A stretch of 50,064 nt of DNA from Anaerolineales bacterium HSG24 (GCA_030377895.1 JAUCGB010000018.1:1-50064); one strand, 5' to 3'. Positions 7,799-19,617 are shown, numbered from the stretch's first letter. Translations and numbers: made by a program. The notes: a model not told the origin generated them from the letters alone.

Positions 7799-9031
7799 AT
7801 GGTGAGCAATATTCGCTCAACCTTGGAAAATGCTTTAGGGAAATTAACGCCTGAAGTTGTAGATATTTTAACTAAACAGGTTGTGGTTCGCACCCATGAA
7901 GCTGGTTCGATTGTTTGTTATGAAGGTGAAACCGAAGCAATCTTTTATGTCATCCAAGAAGGACAAGTTGCTTTTACCAAAAAAATGATTGGTGGTGACC
8001 AGTTATTGGGTATAAAAGCACATGGTGAATTTTTTGGTGAACTAGCCGTGCTTGACCACGCCCCACGAGCAGCCACAGTGCATGCGATTTCTGAATGTGT
8101 GTTGATTGAGATTGAAGAAGAAACATTAGAAAATGTTCTTGATATTAGCCCATCTGTTGGTCGGACAATTATGCGCGGCATTATTCGTAGTGTCCGTGAT
8201 ACCGACCGAATCACTATCGCTGAGTTGCAACTAAAAAATAATGAGCTGGCTAGAACTTTAGAGAACTTAAAAGCTGCCCAAGAGGAGCTACTTCGCCGTG
8301 AACGGTTAGAGCGGGATTTAGAAATCGCGGCTCAGGTTCATAAAAGCATCTTACCGACTTCATTTCCAGAGGTGCCGGGTTTTGCCTTTGGCGCGATGTC
8401 CCGTCCGGCCCGCGAAGTAGGCGGTGATTTATACGATGTCATGGAAATATCGGACAACCATATCGGTATCGTCATGGCCGATGCCTCAGGCAAAAGTGTT
8501 CAAGCGGCGATATACATGGCGGTTGTTCGAGCCTTGTTTTTAAGTGAAACTGACCTGACGACATCTCCCATGGAAGTGGCCCATCGAATTCATAAGCTCC
8601 TATTGAGAGCCACCACTAGTGAGATGTTTGTCACAGCGTTTTATGCCACCATCAACCTAGAGACCCGTTATATGCGCTATATTCGGGGCGGACATGACCG
8701 ACCTGTTTTTTTCAAGGCCACTGACCGTACCACGGAACTGCTCAATATTCCGGGCCGTTTTTTGGGGATGTTGCCCAACCTTATTGTGGAAGAGGCAAGT
8801 TTGACCTTTGAGATTGGCGACATCTTAGTCTCGTACAGTGATGGTGTTACTGACGCAACCCGCCCCGGTGGTGAGATGTATGGTATTGAACGTTTGGAAG
8901 AAATAATCCTTGAAAATTATTACCTCTCAGCCGAAGAACTCGCTCGAGTTATCACCCAAGATATTGATGATTTCCGTGAGGGTGAAGAGCAACCCGATGA
9001 TTTGACCATGTTGGTTGTTAAAGCTGTTTAG
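7799..9031 (+). CDS. cNMP-binding domain-PP2C (SpoIIE/RsbU-type) phosphatase
   Basis: A 410-residue signalling protein. Residues about 10-140 are a cyclic-nucleotide-binding fold (GSIVCYEGE, GEFFGELAVLDHAPRAATV, the family's phosphate-binding cassette). Residues 140-185 are a coiled-coil linker. Residues 190-408 are a PP2C-SIG phosphatase with metal-binding motifs REVGGDLYDV, VMADASGKSV, SYSDGVTDA and PDDLTML. Such proteins usually dephosphorylate anti-anti-sigma factors (RsbU-like) in the cytoplasm. The ribosome site AGGGGAAAG precedes the ATG. It is operonic with the receiver protein; no anti-sigma partner is seen in the window. Confidence 0.9.
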   Translation: MVSNIRSTLENALGKLTPEVVDILTKQVVVRTHEAGSIVCYEGETEAIFYVIQEGQVAFTKKMIGGDQLLGIKAHGEFFGELAVLDHAPRAATVHAISECVLIEIEEETLENVLDISPSVGRTIMRGIIRSVRDTDRITIAELQLKNNELARTLENLKAAQEELLRRERLERDLEIAAQVHKSILPTSFPEVPGFAFGAMSRPAREVGGDLYDVMEISDNHIGIVMADASGKSVQAAIYMAVVRALFLSETDLTTSPMEVAHRIHKLLLRATTSEMFVTAFYATINLETRYMRYIRGGHDRPVFFKATDRTTELLNIPGRFLGMLPNLIVEEASLTFEIGDILVSYSDGVTDATRPGGEMYGIERLEEIILENYYLSAEELARVITQDIDDFREGEEQPDDLTMLVVKAV

Positions 9032-9097
9032 GAATTGGGTATTAGCTTTTGGTCATGAGAGTGGTTCAAATTTCAAGATTGACCCTTGGAGGTATCT

Positions 9098-10150
9098 ATG
9101 ACAACCTTAACCAAACCCCAAACAAACGTCGTTCTACCTCGTTATGCTCTCTCTGCGGTTCTTCCTGCTCAATCGGTTGAGGAGGAACCGTTCCCTTATG
9201 GCTGGCGAACAATCGAGGATATTGGCCCTAATGGTGAGACTATTTATCGGGATATTGCACTAACACTAGATGATTTCTTAGACCCACAGGAAGGAGACCA
9301 GATGCCACAGGGAATCGAACATAGTGAAGAAGCGATTGAAATTCGGAACAAGCTAAAGAAATGGTTTCGTCATGATCCGCACATGGCAGTGTTATTCGAT
9401 GTGAAGATGAAATGGGGAATTCTTGGCCTTCAAGAGCCGTTCCCCGATATAGCAGTGATTCCCAAGGTGAAGGATAAGCATGCGCTGAAAGGAGGGCATT
9501 TTGATGTCCTCGCTCAAGGCACCCGTCCTTGTCTTATTGTAGAGATTACCTCTCCAAACTATGAGGCGGGAGATCGAAAGAAGGTACAAATTTATGAACG
9601 GGCCCAGGTTGAGGAGTATTTGATAATCAACCCATATCGGAAACCATTTGAGTTGCAGGGTTATCGTCTTGAGCAAGGCCAATATCGTAAGTTAGCATCG
9701 GGTCGTTTTTTAAGCCGCACCACAAACCTTCGCTTTGAACTGAGTGTCGATGGTGGTCAACTGATTATCACCGATACTCGGACCGATGAGGTGATGCTGA
9801 GTTCTGTTGAGGAGATACAGGCCCGTAAAATTGCTGAAAATCGAGCCGAACAAGAGGCCAAAACTCGTAAAATTACTGAAAATCGGGTCGAACAAGAGGC
9901 CAAAATCCGTAAAATTGCCGAAATACGGGCCGAACAAGAGGCCAAAGCTCGTAAAATTGCCGAAATGCGGGCCGAACAAGAGGCCAAAGCTCGTAAAATT
10001 GCCGAAGCCCGAGCTGAGCAGGCTGAACAAGCCAAAATAGTTGAGATGGCTAGTAAGATGTTGGCGAAGGGGAGCGATCCAGTGTTTGTGGCGGAGATTA
10101 CGGGGTTGTCCTTGGTAGAAGTGGTAGCGATGAGGCGAAAGGAAAAATGA
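9098..10150 (+). CDS. Uma2-family PD-(D/E)XK nuclease, copy 1 (long coiled coil)
   Basis: A 350-residue protein from ATG 9098, six bases after GGAGG. A TTG four codons upstream overlaps the ribosome site and is rejected. The Uma2 nuclease fold spans residues about 55-215: FPDIAV (D117), LIVEITSPNYEAGDRKKVQI (E149), VEEYLIINP. Then come five tandem 14-residue units of the type ARKIAExRAEQEAK (about 250-320), a long basic/acidic coiled coil. The last ~28 residues (ASKMLAKGSDPVFVAEITGL...) match the tail of the Rpn-type nuclease at 424-1350. Uma2 proteins are very abundant in Chloroflexota and Cyanobacteria; their role is not established. Confidence 0.88.
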   Translation: MTTLTKPQTNVVLPRYALSAVLPAQSVEEEPFPYGWRTIEDIGPNGETIYRDIALTLDDFLDPQEGDQMPQGIEHSEEAIEIRNKLKKWFRHDPHMAVLFDVKMKWGILGLQEPFPDIAVIPKVKDKHALKGGHFDVLAQGTRPCLIVEITSPNYEAGDRKKVQIYERAQVEEYLIINPYRKPFELQGYRLEQGQYRKLASGRFLSRTTNLRFELSVDGGQLIITDTRTDEVMLSSVEEIQARKIAENRAEQEAKTRKITENRVEQEAKIRKIAEIRAEQEAKARKIAEMRAEQEAKARKIAEARAEQAEQAKIVEMASKMLAKGSDPVFVAEITGLSLVEVVAMRRKEK

Positions 10151-10172
10151 GATCAATGTCATTAAGTTAATT

Positions 10173-10306
10173 AAAAAATTAGCATTAATTAACATGTGCA
10201 TGCTGATAGTTCGCCTTCGACAAGACTTCGGCGTGAGCTCAGTCGAACACTCAGGTAGCGCGACGTAGCCTGAGCTTGTCGAAGGCGAAACGCGCAACTT
10301 ATTTAA
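10173..10306. repeat. Hairpin repeat, family D, copy 1
   Basis: Arms CGCCTTCGACAAG (10212-10224) and CTTGTCGAAGGCG (10275-10287), followed by GAAACGCGCAACTTATTTA. TTAATT occurs at both ends, suggesting insertion between the duplicated Uma2 blocks. A relative lies inverted at 30401-30480, and the GCGCAACTTATTTA tail recurs at 43.3 and 49.1 kb after a different hairpin. Confidence 0.65.
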
Positions 10307-10386
10307 TTCCGATTCATTAGGAATTGGGTATTAGCTTTTGGTCATGAGAGTGGTTCAAATTTCAAGATTGACCCTTGGAGGTATCT

Positions 10387-11313
10387 ATGACAACCTTAAC
10401 CAAACCCCAAACAAACGTCGTTCTACCTCGTTATGCTCTCTCTGCGGTTCTTCCTGCTCAATCGGTTGAGGAGGAACCGTTCCCTTATGGCTGGCGAACA
10501 ATCGAGGATATTGGCCCTAATGGTGAGACTATTTATCGGGATATTGCACTAACACTAGATGATTTCTTAGACCCACAGGAAGGAGACCAGATGCCACAGG
10601 GAATCGAACATAGTGAAGAAGCGATTGAAATTCGGAACAAGCTAAAGAAATGGTTTCGTCATGATCCGCACATGGCAGTGTTATTCGATGTGAAGATGAA
10701 ATGGGGAATTCTTGGCCTCCAAGAGCCGTTCCCCGATATAGCGGTGATTCCCAAGGTGAAGGATAAGCATGCGCTGAAAGGAGGGCATTTTGATGTCCTT
10801 GCTCAAGGCACCCGTCCCTGTCTTATTGTAGAGATTACCTCTCCAAACTATGAGGCGGGAGATCGAAAGAAGGTACAAATTTATGAACGGGCCCAGGTTG
10901 AGGAGTATTTGATAATCAACCCATATCGGAAACCATTTGAGTTGCAGGGTTATCGTCTTGAGCAAGGCCAATATCGTAAGTTAGCAACGGGTCGTTTTCT
11001 AAGCCGCACCACAAACCTTCGTTTTGAACCGAGTGTCGATGGTGGTCAACTGATTATCACCGATACTCGGACCGATGAGGTGATGCTGAGTTCTGTTGAG
11101 GAGATACAGGCCCGTAAAATTGCCGAAACACGGGCCGAACAAGAGGCCAAAGCTCGTAAAATTGCCGAAGCCAGAGCTGAGCAGGCTGAACAAGCCAAAA
11201 CAGTTGAGATGGCTAGTAAGATGTTGGCGAAGGGGAGCGATCCAGTGTTTGTGGCGGAGATTACGGGGTTGTCCTTGCTAGAAGTGGTAGCGATGAGGCG
11301 AAAGGAAAAATGA
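10387..11313 (+). CDS. Uma2-family PD-(D/E)XK nuclease, copy 2 (short coiled coil)
   Basis: A 308-residue paralogue of the gene at 9098, with the same GGAGG-ATG start, the same nuclease core (D117, E149) and the same C-terminal module. It has only two of the 14-residue coiled-coil units, against five in copy 1. The handful of substitutions elsewhere (Ser/Thr in LAT/SGRF, Leu/Pro in FEL/PSVD) shows that the duplication is recent. Loss or gain of 42-bp units by slippage or recombination explains the length difference; which state is ancestral cannot be told here. Confidence 0.88.
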   Translation: MTTLTKPQTNVVLPRYALSAVLPAQSVEEEPFPYGWRTIEDIGPNGETIYRDIALTLDDFLDPQEGDQMPQGIEHSEEAIEIRNKLKKWFRHDPHMAVLFDVKMKWGILGLQEPFPDIAVIPKVKDKHALKGGHFDVLAQGTRPCLIVEITSPNYEAGDRKKVQIYERAQVEEYLIINPYRKPFELQGYRLEQGQYRKLATGRFLSRTTNLRFEPSVDGGQLIITDTRTDEVMLSSVEEIQARKIAETRAEQEAKARKIAEARAEQAEQAKTVEMASKMLAKGSDPVFVAEITGLSLLEVVAMRRKEK

Positions 11314-11346
11314 GATCAATGTCATTAAGTTAATTCCGATTCCTTA

Positions 11347-14011
<2,665 letters not shown>

Positions 14012-14023
14012 TATTTTTCAAGT

Positions 14024-15283
14024 ATGGAACAATCGACAAATCAGAAAAAAAGAGTTGTTATTACGGGGTTAGGAGCGATTACCCCCGTTGGTAGCGATGT
14101 GAACACATTTTGGAAGAACATGAAGGCTGGTAAGTCAGGAGCGGATGTTATATCACAGTTTGATATTGACCGTCACTTCTCAAAAATTGCCTGTGAGGTT
14201 AAAGATTTTGAGCCAACTGATTGGCTCTCAAAAAAAATGGTCAAACGACTAGCTCGCTCAACCCATTTTGCCATTGCTTCTGCTAAACAGGCTCTTGCCG
14301 ACTCGACGCTAGATATTACCGACGAAAACGCCAGTTCAATTGGTGTGGTCTTTAACTCTGGAGGTGGTGGTATTACCCACATGGAAGCCGCCACGAAACT
14401 ACTTGAGGAAAAAGGGCCAAGGGCAATATCTCCCTTTTTAGTAACGAATATCATGCTTAATGCCGTCTCCTGCTCGGTATCGCTAGAACTGGGTACAACC
14501 GGCCCCTTGAATACTTCCGCTCTAGCCTGTGCTAGTGGCAACTATGCTCTACTTGATGCGTATCAGATGATTCAACGGGGTGAGGCCGAGGTGATTATCG
14601 CTGGTGGGGCTGAGTCGATGATTTCGCCTTTGATTATAGCCGCGTTTGGACGTATGCAAGCCTTGTCGAGACGAAACGACGACCCCCAACGGGCTAGTCG
14701 CCCCTTTGACAAAAATCGAGACGGATTTGTTTTTGGCGAAGCTGCGGCCGCGTTTATTTTAGAGACCGAAGCTCATGCCAAGGCGAGAGGAGCTAGAATC
14801 TATGCCGAGATACTAGGCGGACGCTTGACCTCTGATGCGTTTCACCTGACCGCACCAGAACCGGAAGGACGGGGCGCGATAGCGGCTCTATCTGGCACTT
14901 TGGTTAATTGCGGTAAAACCACCACTGATGTTGACGCGATCTTTGCTCATGGCACCAGCACCCCTTTGGGGGACACAGCAGAAACCTTCGCCCTGAAAAA
15001 GGTTTTTGGCGACCATGCCTATCACATGCCTGTGACGAGTACTAAATCTCAAATTGGGCATACCTTGGGAGCGGCGGGTGCTATTTCGGCTTTAGCGGCA
15101 GTCAAGGGGATTGAGGATGGGATGATTTGTCCGACCATCAACTATGAAACTCCTGACCCAGAGTGCGATTTGGATTACGTACCCAACGAAGCGCGGGCGT
15201 GTGACATCAACCTCGCTCTCATTAATGCCTTTGGATTTGGCGGACAAAACGTCGTGTTGGCGATTGGTCGATATAGCAACTAA
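14024..15283 (+). CDS. fabF: Beta-ketoacyl-ACP synthase II
   Basis: A 419-residue condensing enzyme of fatty acid elongation. The nucleophile is C169 (SALACASGNYAL). The His residues are in FAHGTSTPLGD and IGHTLGAAGA, and NAFGFGGQN is the C-terminal loop. The opening KRVVITGLGAITPVGSD is canonical. No other fab genes flank it, so it is separated from the usual cluster. A polyketide-type KS is less likely given length and motifs. Confidence 0.95.
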   Translation: MEQSTNQKKRVVITGLGAITPVGSDVNTFWKNMKAGKSGADVISQFDIDRHFSKIACEVKDFEPTDWLSKKMVKRLARSTHFAIASAKQALADSTLDITDENASSIGVVFNSGGGGITHMEAATKLLEEKGPRAISPFLVTNIMLNAVSCSVSLELGTTGPLNTSALACASGNYALLDAYQMIQRGEAEVIIAGGAESMISPLIIAAFGRMQALSRRNDDPQRASRPFDKNRDGFVFGEAAAAFILETEAHAKARGARIYAEILGGRLTSDAFHLTAPEPEGRGAIAALSGTLVNCGKTTTDVDAIFAHGTSTPLGDTAETFALKKVFGDHAYHMPVTSTKSQIGHTLGAAGAISALAAVKGIEDGMICPTINYETPDPECDLDYVPNEARACDINLALINAFGFGGQNVVLAIGRYSN

Positions 15284-15421
15284 ATCGTCATTGATAACCG
15301 CGTTTGTCTAAATTTAATAAATGATTAAACTAAGGTCAATAAGCGTATTGTGTGAATTTCAGCGCAATACGCTTTACATTTTACAACTATAAATCTCAAT
15401 TTTAGCGAGGGAGTTACTCAC

Positions 15422-15646
15422 ATGATTGTAGCGTTACAAATTATTCAGATTATTCTTTCTATCACCATTATTGGACTGGTTCTCATGCAATCCAAGGGGT
15501 CTGGTTTAGGCAGTGCCTTTGGGGATGCCGGTGGCGTTTATCGTACCCGACGTGGGGTCGAGCAGATTCTGCATCAAGCAACGATTGGGTTAGCCATTAT
15601 CTTTAGCCTAATGTCCTTGTTTTCAGTGATTTATATATCCAACTAA
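15422..15646 (+). CDS. secG: Preprotein translocase subunit SecG
   Basis: 74 residues with two transmembrane helices (1-20 and about 52-72) and the conserved loop LMQSKGSGLGSAFGDAGGVY and then RTRRG. SecG is the small auxiliary subunit of the SecYEG channel. GCGAGGGAG precedes the start. The adjacent downstream gene encodes an exported binding protein. Confidence 0.93.
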   Translation: MIVALQIIQIILSITIIGLVLMQSKGSGLGSAFGDAGGVYRTRRGVEQILHQATIGLAIIFSLMSLFSVIYISN

Positions 15647-15694
15647 GGTTAGTGATGAGTAGGTATTTTTTTACCTACTCCCTAATTTATTGGT

Positions 15695-17356
15695 ATGGGG
15701 CAACATATTCGCTGGCAAGCCATTATTACCTTCACTGGCATTGCCTTAACTTTAGCCGTCTTAATATTTTTGACCTTCTCTCGAACCACTGTCATCGTCT
15801 CAGAGACTGGGGGAACATACATTGAGGCGGTGGCGGGTCGTCCACAGTTTATCAACCCGCTATTGGCGCAGTTCAACCAAATTGACCAAGATTTAGCCAC
15901 CTTAATCTTCAATGGATTGACCAAAATTGATGAAACAGGTGAAATTGTTCCCGACTTGGCAAAAGGTTGGGAGGTCAGCGAGGATGGTTTGAGCTATCTG
16001 TTTCAATTGCGGGATGATATTCGGTGGCAAGATGGTCGTTTATTTGCGGCTGATGATGTCATTTTTACGATTGAGTTGATGCAGTCCGCGGACTTTCCCG
16101 GCTCACCAGAACTACAAGAACTTTGGCAGATGGTGACGGTTGAAAAAATTGACCCTTACACCATCCGTTTTGGGCTACCTACCGCCCTCCCGACTTTCTT
16201 AAACTTTACCACCATTGGGATTTTACCGACCCATCAGTTTAAGAACAGCACCGCCTCCGAGCTACTTGACCACCCCTTTAATCTTGCCCCGATTGGTACA
16301 GGGCCATTTAAGATTGATACGATTAATGCTGAGTTTGCTCACTTATCGGCCAATCGGTTTTATAACGGCTCCGAGCCACGCCTTGATGCGATAGAGTTTC
16401 GCTTTTATCCCAGCCCGCAAGAGGTTTTAACCGCCTACGAGCAAAAAGAGGTTTTAGGTGGAGCAATCCCCACCGTAGCCGAGCCGATTGCTCGTAAGAT
16501 TAAATCCCTCAACCTGTACCATGCCTCCATATCTAGCTACGTCTTAGTCTACTTTAATCTACAAGATGAAGAAAACATTCCGTTTTTACAGGAGTTTGAA
16601 CTTAGACAGGCTTTAGGATATGGCTTAAATCGGCAGACCCTGATTGACCAAGCCGTTTACGGGAGTGGTGTTCCTACTGCTAACCCGATTTTGCCGTGGA
16701 GTTGGGCCTACAATGCCGCTCAACCTGAGCCGGAGTTTGACCCTGAACGGGCTAGAGCTTTGCTAGGTCGAATCGGTTGGACTGATGATGATGATGATGG
16801 CATCCGCGAGCGGGGTGACATACGATTAGCTTTTACTCTACTGGCCCCAGCCGATCCAGTTAAAATTGCCGTAGCCAACGAAATTGGTCGTCAATGGGGC
16901 GAGTTAGGAGTCGAGGTGACCGTCGAAATCGTTGAGGCTCAGTTGGGAGAGAGATTGCAACAGCATGACTATCAAGTCGCTCTCGCAGAACTCTCCTTTT
17001 TTGGTGATCCAGACCCCTACGCCTTATGGCATGCCAGCCAAATTGAAGGTGGACAGAATTTTGCCGGTTGGGATAATCACCGAGTGTCAACCCTGTTGGA
17101 GGAGGCTCGTACCGTCACCGACCGCGGCCATCGGAACGACTTCTATTTTGAGTTTCAACGCATCTTTGCCGACGAAGTTCCGGCCCTGATTCTCTATCAG
17201 CCGATATTTACCTACGGAGTTAGCAATCAGGTGTATGATGTGCAACTTAGCCCCATGGTGATCCCCGGCGACCGTTTCCGCAACATTGCCGATTGGTACA
17301 TGGTCTCCGAGCGAACCATCCAAAAAGAGCTACAACTGCATGAGGCCAATGAGTAA
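15695..17356 (+). CDS. ABC-type peptide/oligopeptide substrate-binding protein (SBP family 5)
   Basis: A 553-residue family 5 extracellular solute-binding protein, like OppA/DppA. Residues 7-29 form a single N-terminal hydrophobic segment without lipobox Cys, so it is anchored or secreted. The domain carries DLAKGWEVSEDGLSYLFQLR, WQDGRLFAADDVIFTIE, IGTGPFKI and LRQALGYGLNRQTLIDQAVYG. No permease or ATPase genes follow, so the transporter partner is elsewhere. Its stop overlaps the start of the next gene by 8 bp. Confidence 0.9.
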   Translation: MGQHIRWQAIITFTGIALTLAVLIFLTFSRTTVIVSETGGTYIEAVAGRPQFINPLLAQFNQIDQDLATLIFNGLTKIDETGEIVPDLAKGWEVSEDGLSYLFQLRDDIRWQDGRLFAADDVIFTIELMQSADFPGSPELQELWQMVTVEKIDPYTIRFGLPTALPTFLNFTTIGILPTHQFKNSTASELLDHPFNLAPIGTGPFKIDTINAEFAHLSANRFYNGSEPRLDAIEFRFYPSPQEVLTAYEQKEVLGGAIPTVAEPIARKIKSLNLYHASISSYVLVYFNLQDEENIPFLQEFELRQALGYGLNRQTLIDQAVYGSGVPTANPILPWSWAYNAAQPEPEFDPERARALLGRIGWTDDDDDGIRERGDIRLAFTLLAPADPVKIAVANEIGRQWGELGVEVTVEIVEAQLGERLQQHDYQVALAELSFFGDPDPYALWHASQIEGGQNFAGWDNHRVSTLLEEARTVTDRGHRNDFYFEFQRIFADEVPALILYQPIFTYGVSNQVYDVQLSPMVIPGDRFRNIADWYMVSERTIQKELQLHEANE

Positions 17357-18005
17357 GTCGGTGAGTTCGGTTGATTCTCTAGCAGGCTCTTTGATTGTCT
17401 TGGGTCTGTTTTTGGTTGGTCTAGGGGGCGGTTTTATCCCTTGGATTTGGCGAGATGCAGTCGCCTTACAACTGACCGCCCCCGGTTTGGCCGAATACAT
17501 CAAGTTTTTGGCCGAAGTTCGGAACGGAATCATCCAAGTTGAGCGGCTCTATTTTTTGTATCCTCTATTTGGAGCCATGCTCCTACTCCCCCTATTTGCC
17601 GAAAATCGACAGCTAAACCTACCCCGTTGGTTACGTTGGTCGTTACGTTTGGCAGTTTTCCCCCTAGCTCTAACTTCCCTCTCACCCGTTTGGGCTCCCG
17701 ATGTTTTATTGACCAGCGAGTTCCGCTTGCAAACCATGCTGGCCATAACTGCCATCGGCCTGACGGTGATTGCCCCGTTATTGCGTCAGATTCCCTTGCT
17801 GATTTTAGTCGGCGTGCTGTTCGTCGTCATGCCGATTAGCCTCTATCTTTCCATGCAAACCTTTTGGCTGGTTCACACTCCCCTTGAATATACCTATCAT
17901 GAGGCCATTGTTTTAGGCGCGGGCTGGTGGGTGTCCTTGACTGGTGGAATCATGAGCATGATTGGTGGTGGGTGGGCGATGGTGAGTCGCTATTTAGGAC
18001 GATGA
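17349..18005 (+). CDS. Multi-pass membrane protein, unknown function
   Basis: 218 residues from ATG 17349, inside the end of the preceding gene (8-bp overlap), implying translational coupling. About six hydrophobic segments are visible (e.g. SLIVLGLFLVGLGGGFIPWI, LILVGVLFVVMPISLYLS, WWVSLTGGIMSMIGGGWAMV). It is not an ABC permease: no EAA-type loop is seen. A role connected with the peptide-binding protein is inferred from the overlap only. It runs 12 bp into the convergent radical SAM gene. Confidence 0.75.
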   Translation: MSKSVSSVDSLAGSLIVLGLFLVGLGGGFIPWIWRDAVALQLTAPGLAEYIKFLAEVRNGIIQVERLYFLYPLFGAMLLLPLFAENRQLNLPRWLRWSLRLAVFPLALTSLSPVWAPDVLLTSEFRLQTMLAITAIGLTVIAPLLRQIPLLILVGVLFVVMPISLYLSMQTFWLVHTPLEYTYHEAIVLGAGWWVSLTGGIMSMIGGGWAMVSRYLGR

Positions 18006-19481
18006 CCTACAGTTCACCGCTTTTCGCAAGACCTCATGTTTGAGCAAGCGCAACCCCTCCAACCGAATTGCCTCGGGGTACAGTGTTTTGTAGATATTAC
18101 AGTTTGGCGATTGAACATCATACCGTCCAGTGGCCCGATAGGTGACGATTGGACAGCCACCGGTACACCAATATTTCCACTCACAATTCCGACAGCCCTC
18201 TTTTTCCTCCACCGATAGATTTTGGATACCGATCTCATCAGCCCGAATCAAAGCCAATGGGTCATCCGCCTGCGCGGTGGTGAAGGATTGGGATTGGTGC
18301 ATTTGGCATTTGGAAACATGACCCTGATGGTCAAAAACCAGATAACTTTGGCCCACCCCACAGGTTCGCACATGGGGCGTGGAGAGATTGGCTCGGTCTA
18401 CCAATGAGGCTAACAAGGAGCGGCGAGGCATGTTCTGCTCAATCACCTTAAACGCGGCCAGCATGCCGTCGATAATTTTTGCTTCCTCCAACTTCAAATT
18501 TTTGTGGGAGGCAGATAGCTCATTTTCTCGATAAAAGTTCAGACTAAAGGGGAGGTCATGCTGTAACACCCAATCGATTACTTCCGGTAATCCAGCCGCG
18601 CTTTGACCCGTCACGGTGATGGAGATATAGGGTGTTAAGCCATGTGACAAGGACAGTTTCACCGCTTCGATCACGTCCGCCGATGTACCTTTGCCACCCG
18701 CATAAAATCGCTGTTGGTCTTGATATAACCCCAAGCCATCCAACGAGATCATCAACCGTAAGTCAAGTTGTTGTATCTGTTTGATAATCTCTGATTTGAG
18801 CAGGGTTCCGTTGCTGAGGATAACGCCTTCTAAGGCCATGTCATGCTGTTTTGCCAACTGTTGGGCATATTGGTGGAGTTGCCTAATCAGGGGAAATCGG
18901 AGCATGGCTTCTCCACCGGAATATTTCAGTTTGACGGTTTTGTAGTTGTGCTTTACAGCGGAGCGAAATGTAGCCGCAATTGAGGCTTGACCCGTTTCGA
19001 GGGTCATGTCTACTTTGTGGTGAGGGAGGTAGCAGTAGCTACAACGGAGGTTGCAGCGGTCGGTGAGGTGGAACCAGGCGGTGAGGATGGTTGGGGATTC
19101 GGTAAGGGTAGGTTGGAGTTGGTTAGTGGGGGTGAGGAGGCCAAGTTCAACGAAAGAGTTGATAGGTTTTGAAAACCTGTCAACTCTGATATCCCGTGGT
19201 TGTTTGAATTGGGAGAGTAAGTTTAATGCGGAGCGGTTTAATACGGCTGGTTTGCCGTAAGGGGAGGTATAGCAGATTGAAAAATCATAATTTAAGGAGA
19301 CTTCATAAAAATTTGAATGATACAATCCTTTTGATGTTGAGGATATATCTTTATTCGATACGTTTGAGGATATTATAGGGCAATCACAATCATCACAGTC
19401 AAAGTCACAGTCAAACAATGGTCGATTGTGACTTTTAGAAGATAGAATTACTGTTAAAGGGGTATAACCTTGTTCAAACAT
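17994..19481 (-). CDS. Radical SAM/SPASM protein with Cys/Asp-rich N-terminus
   Basis: A 495-residue radical SAM enzyme. The [4Fe-4S]-SAM motif is C143-x3-C147-x2-C150 (DRCNLRCSYCY), then GGEA. The C-terminus has SPASM auxiliary-cluster cysteines (CGVGQSYLVFDHQGHVSKC and CRNCEWKYWCTGGC). Residues 60-118 resemble a PqqD-like/peptide-recognition fold (SALNLLSQF ... FVELGLL). Residues 24-34 read DCDFDCDDCDC, unusual for this family. SPASM enzymes usually modify peptides (thioether or C-C links) or act as anaerobic sulfatase maturases. No separate precursor gene is visible in the 136 bp upstream. The start has only a weak upstream AAAAGGA. Confidence 0.87.
   Translation of the reverse strand: MFEQGYTPLTVILSSKSHNRPLFDCDFDCDDCDCPIISSNVSNKDISSTSKGLYHSNFYEVSLNYDFSICYTSPYGKPAVLNRSALNLLSQFKQPRDIRVDRFSKPINSFVELGLLTPTNQLQPTLTESPTILTAWFHLTDRCNLRCSYCYLPHHKVDMTLETGQASIAATFRSAVKHNYKTVKLKYSGGEAMLRFPLIRQLHQYAQQLAKQHDMALEGVILSNGTLLKSEIIKQIQQLDLRLMISLDGLGLYQDQQRFYAGGKGTSADVIEAVKLSLSHGLTPYISITVTGQSAAGLPEVIDWVLQHDLPFSLNFYRENELSASHKNLKLEEAKIIDGMLAAFKVIEQNMPRRSLLASLVDRANLSTPHVRTCGVGQSYLVFDHQGHVSKCQMHQSQSFTTAQADDPLALIRADEIGIQNLSVEEKEGCRNCEWKYWCTGGCPIVTYRATGRYDVQSPNCNIYKTLYPEAIRLEGLRLLKHEVLRKAVNCRSSS
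19155..19187. repeat. 33-bp palindrome inside the radical SAM gene
   Basis: 16-bp arms AGAGTTGATAGGTTTT and AAAACCTGTCAACTCT with one mismatch and one base between. It encodes RVDRFSKPINS on the minus strand and keeps the frame open. Confidence 0.6.
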
Positions 19482-19617
19482 TAAGAAGTAGTTATCCTTT
19501 TCATGATAAAAACTGGTTCTGGTGTATTGATTATTTATTTGTCAAAAATCCTTAGCTTGTTACCATTGCCTAATTAGTAAAGCTAATTTCTTCCATTTTG
19601 AACCATGCCTACCAAAA

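Larger units (their letters stand above)
9028..11335 (+). repeat. Tandem duplication carrying two Uma2 genes
   Basis: Copy 1 is 9028-10172 and copy 2 is 10317-11335. Both run from TTAGGAATTGGGTATTAGC upstream of the gene to GTCATTAAGTTAATT after it and are nearly identical. The 126-bp length difference equals three 42-bp units of the coiled-coil repeat. A separate hairpin repeat (10173-10306) lies between them. Confidence 0.92.

Noticed and set aside
9710..10297. Minus-strand frame with GNFTSFGLLFGP repeats
   Set aside because: Antisense shadow of the 42-bp coiled-coil repeats of the Uma2 gene.
15695..18005. Complete peptide ABC transporter operon
   Set aside because: The gene after the binding protein is a membrane protein without permease loop, and there is no ATPase gene.
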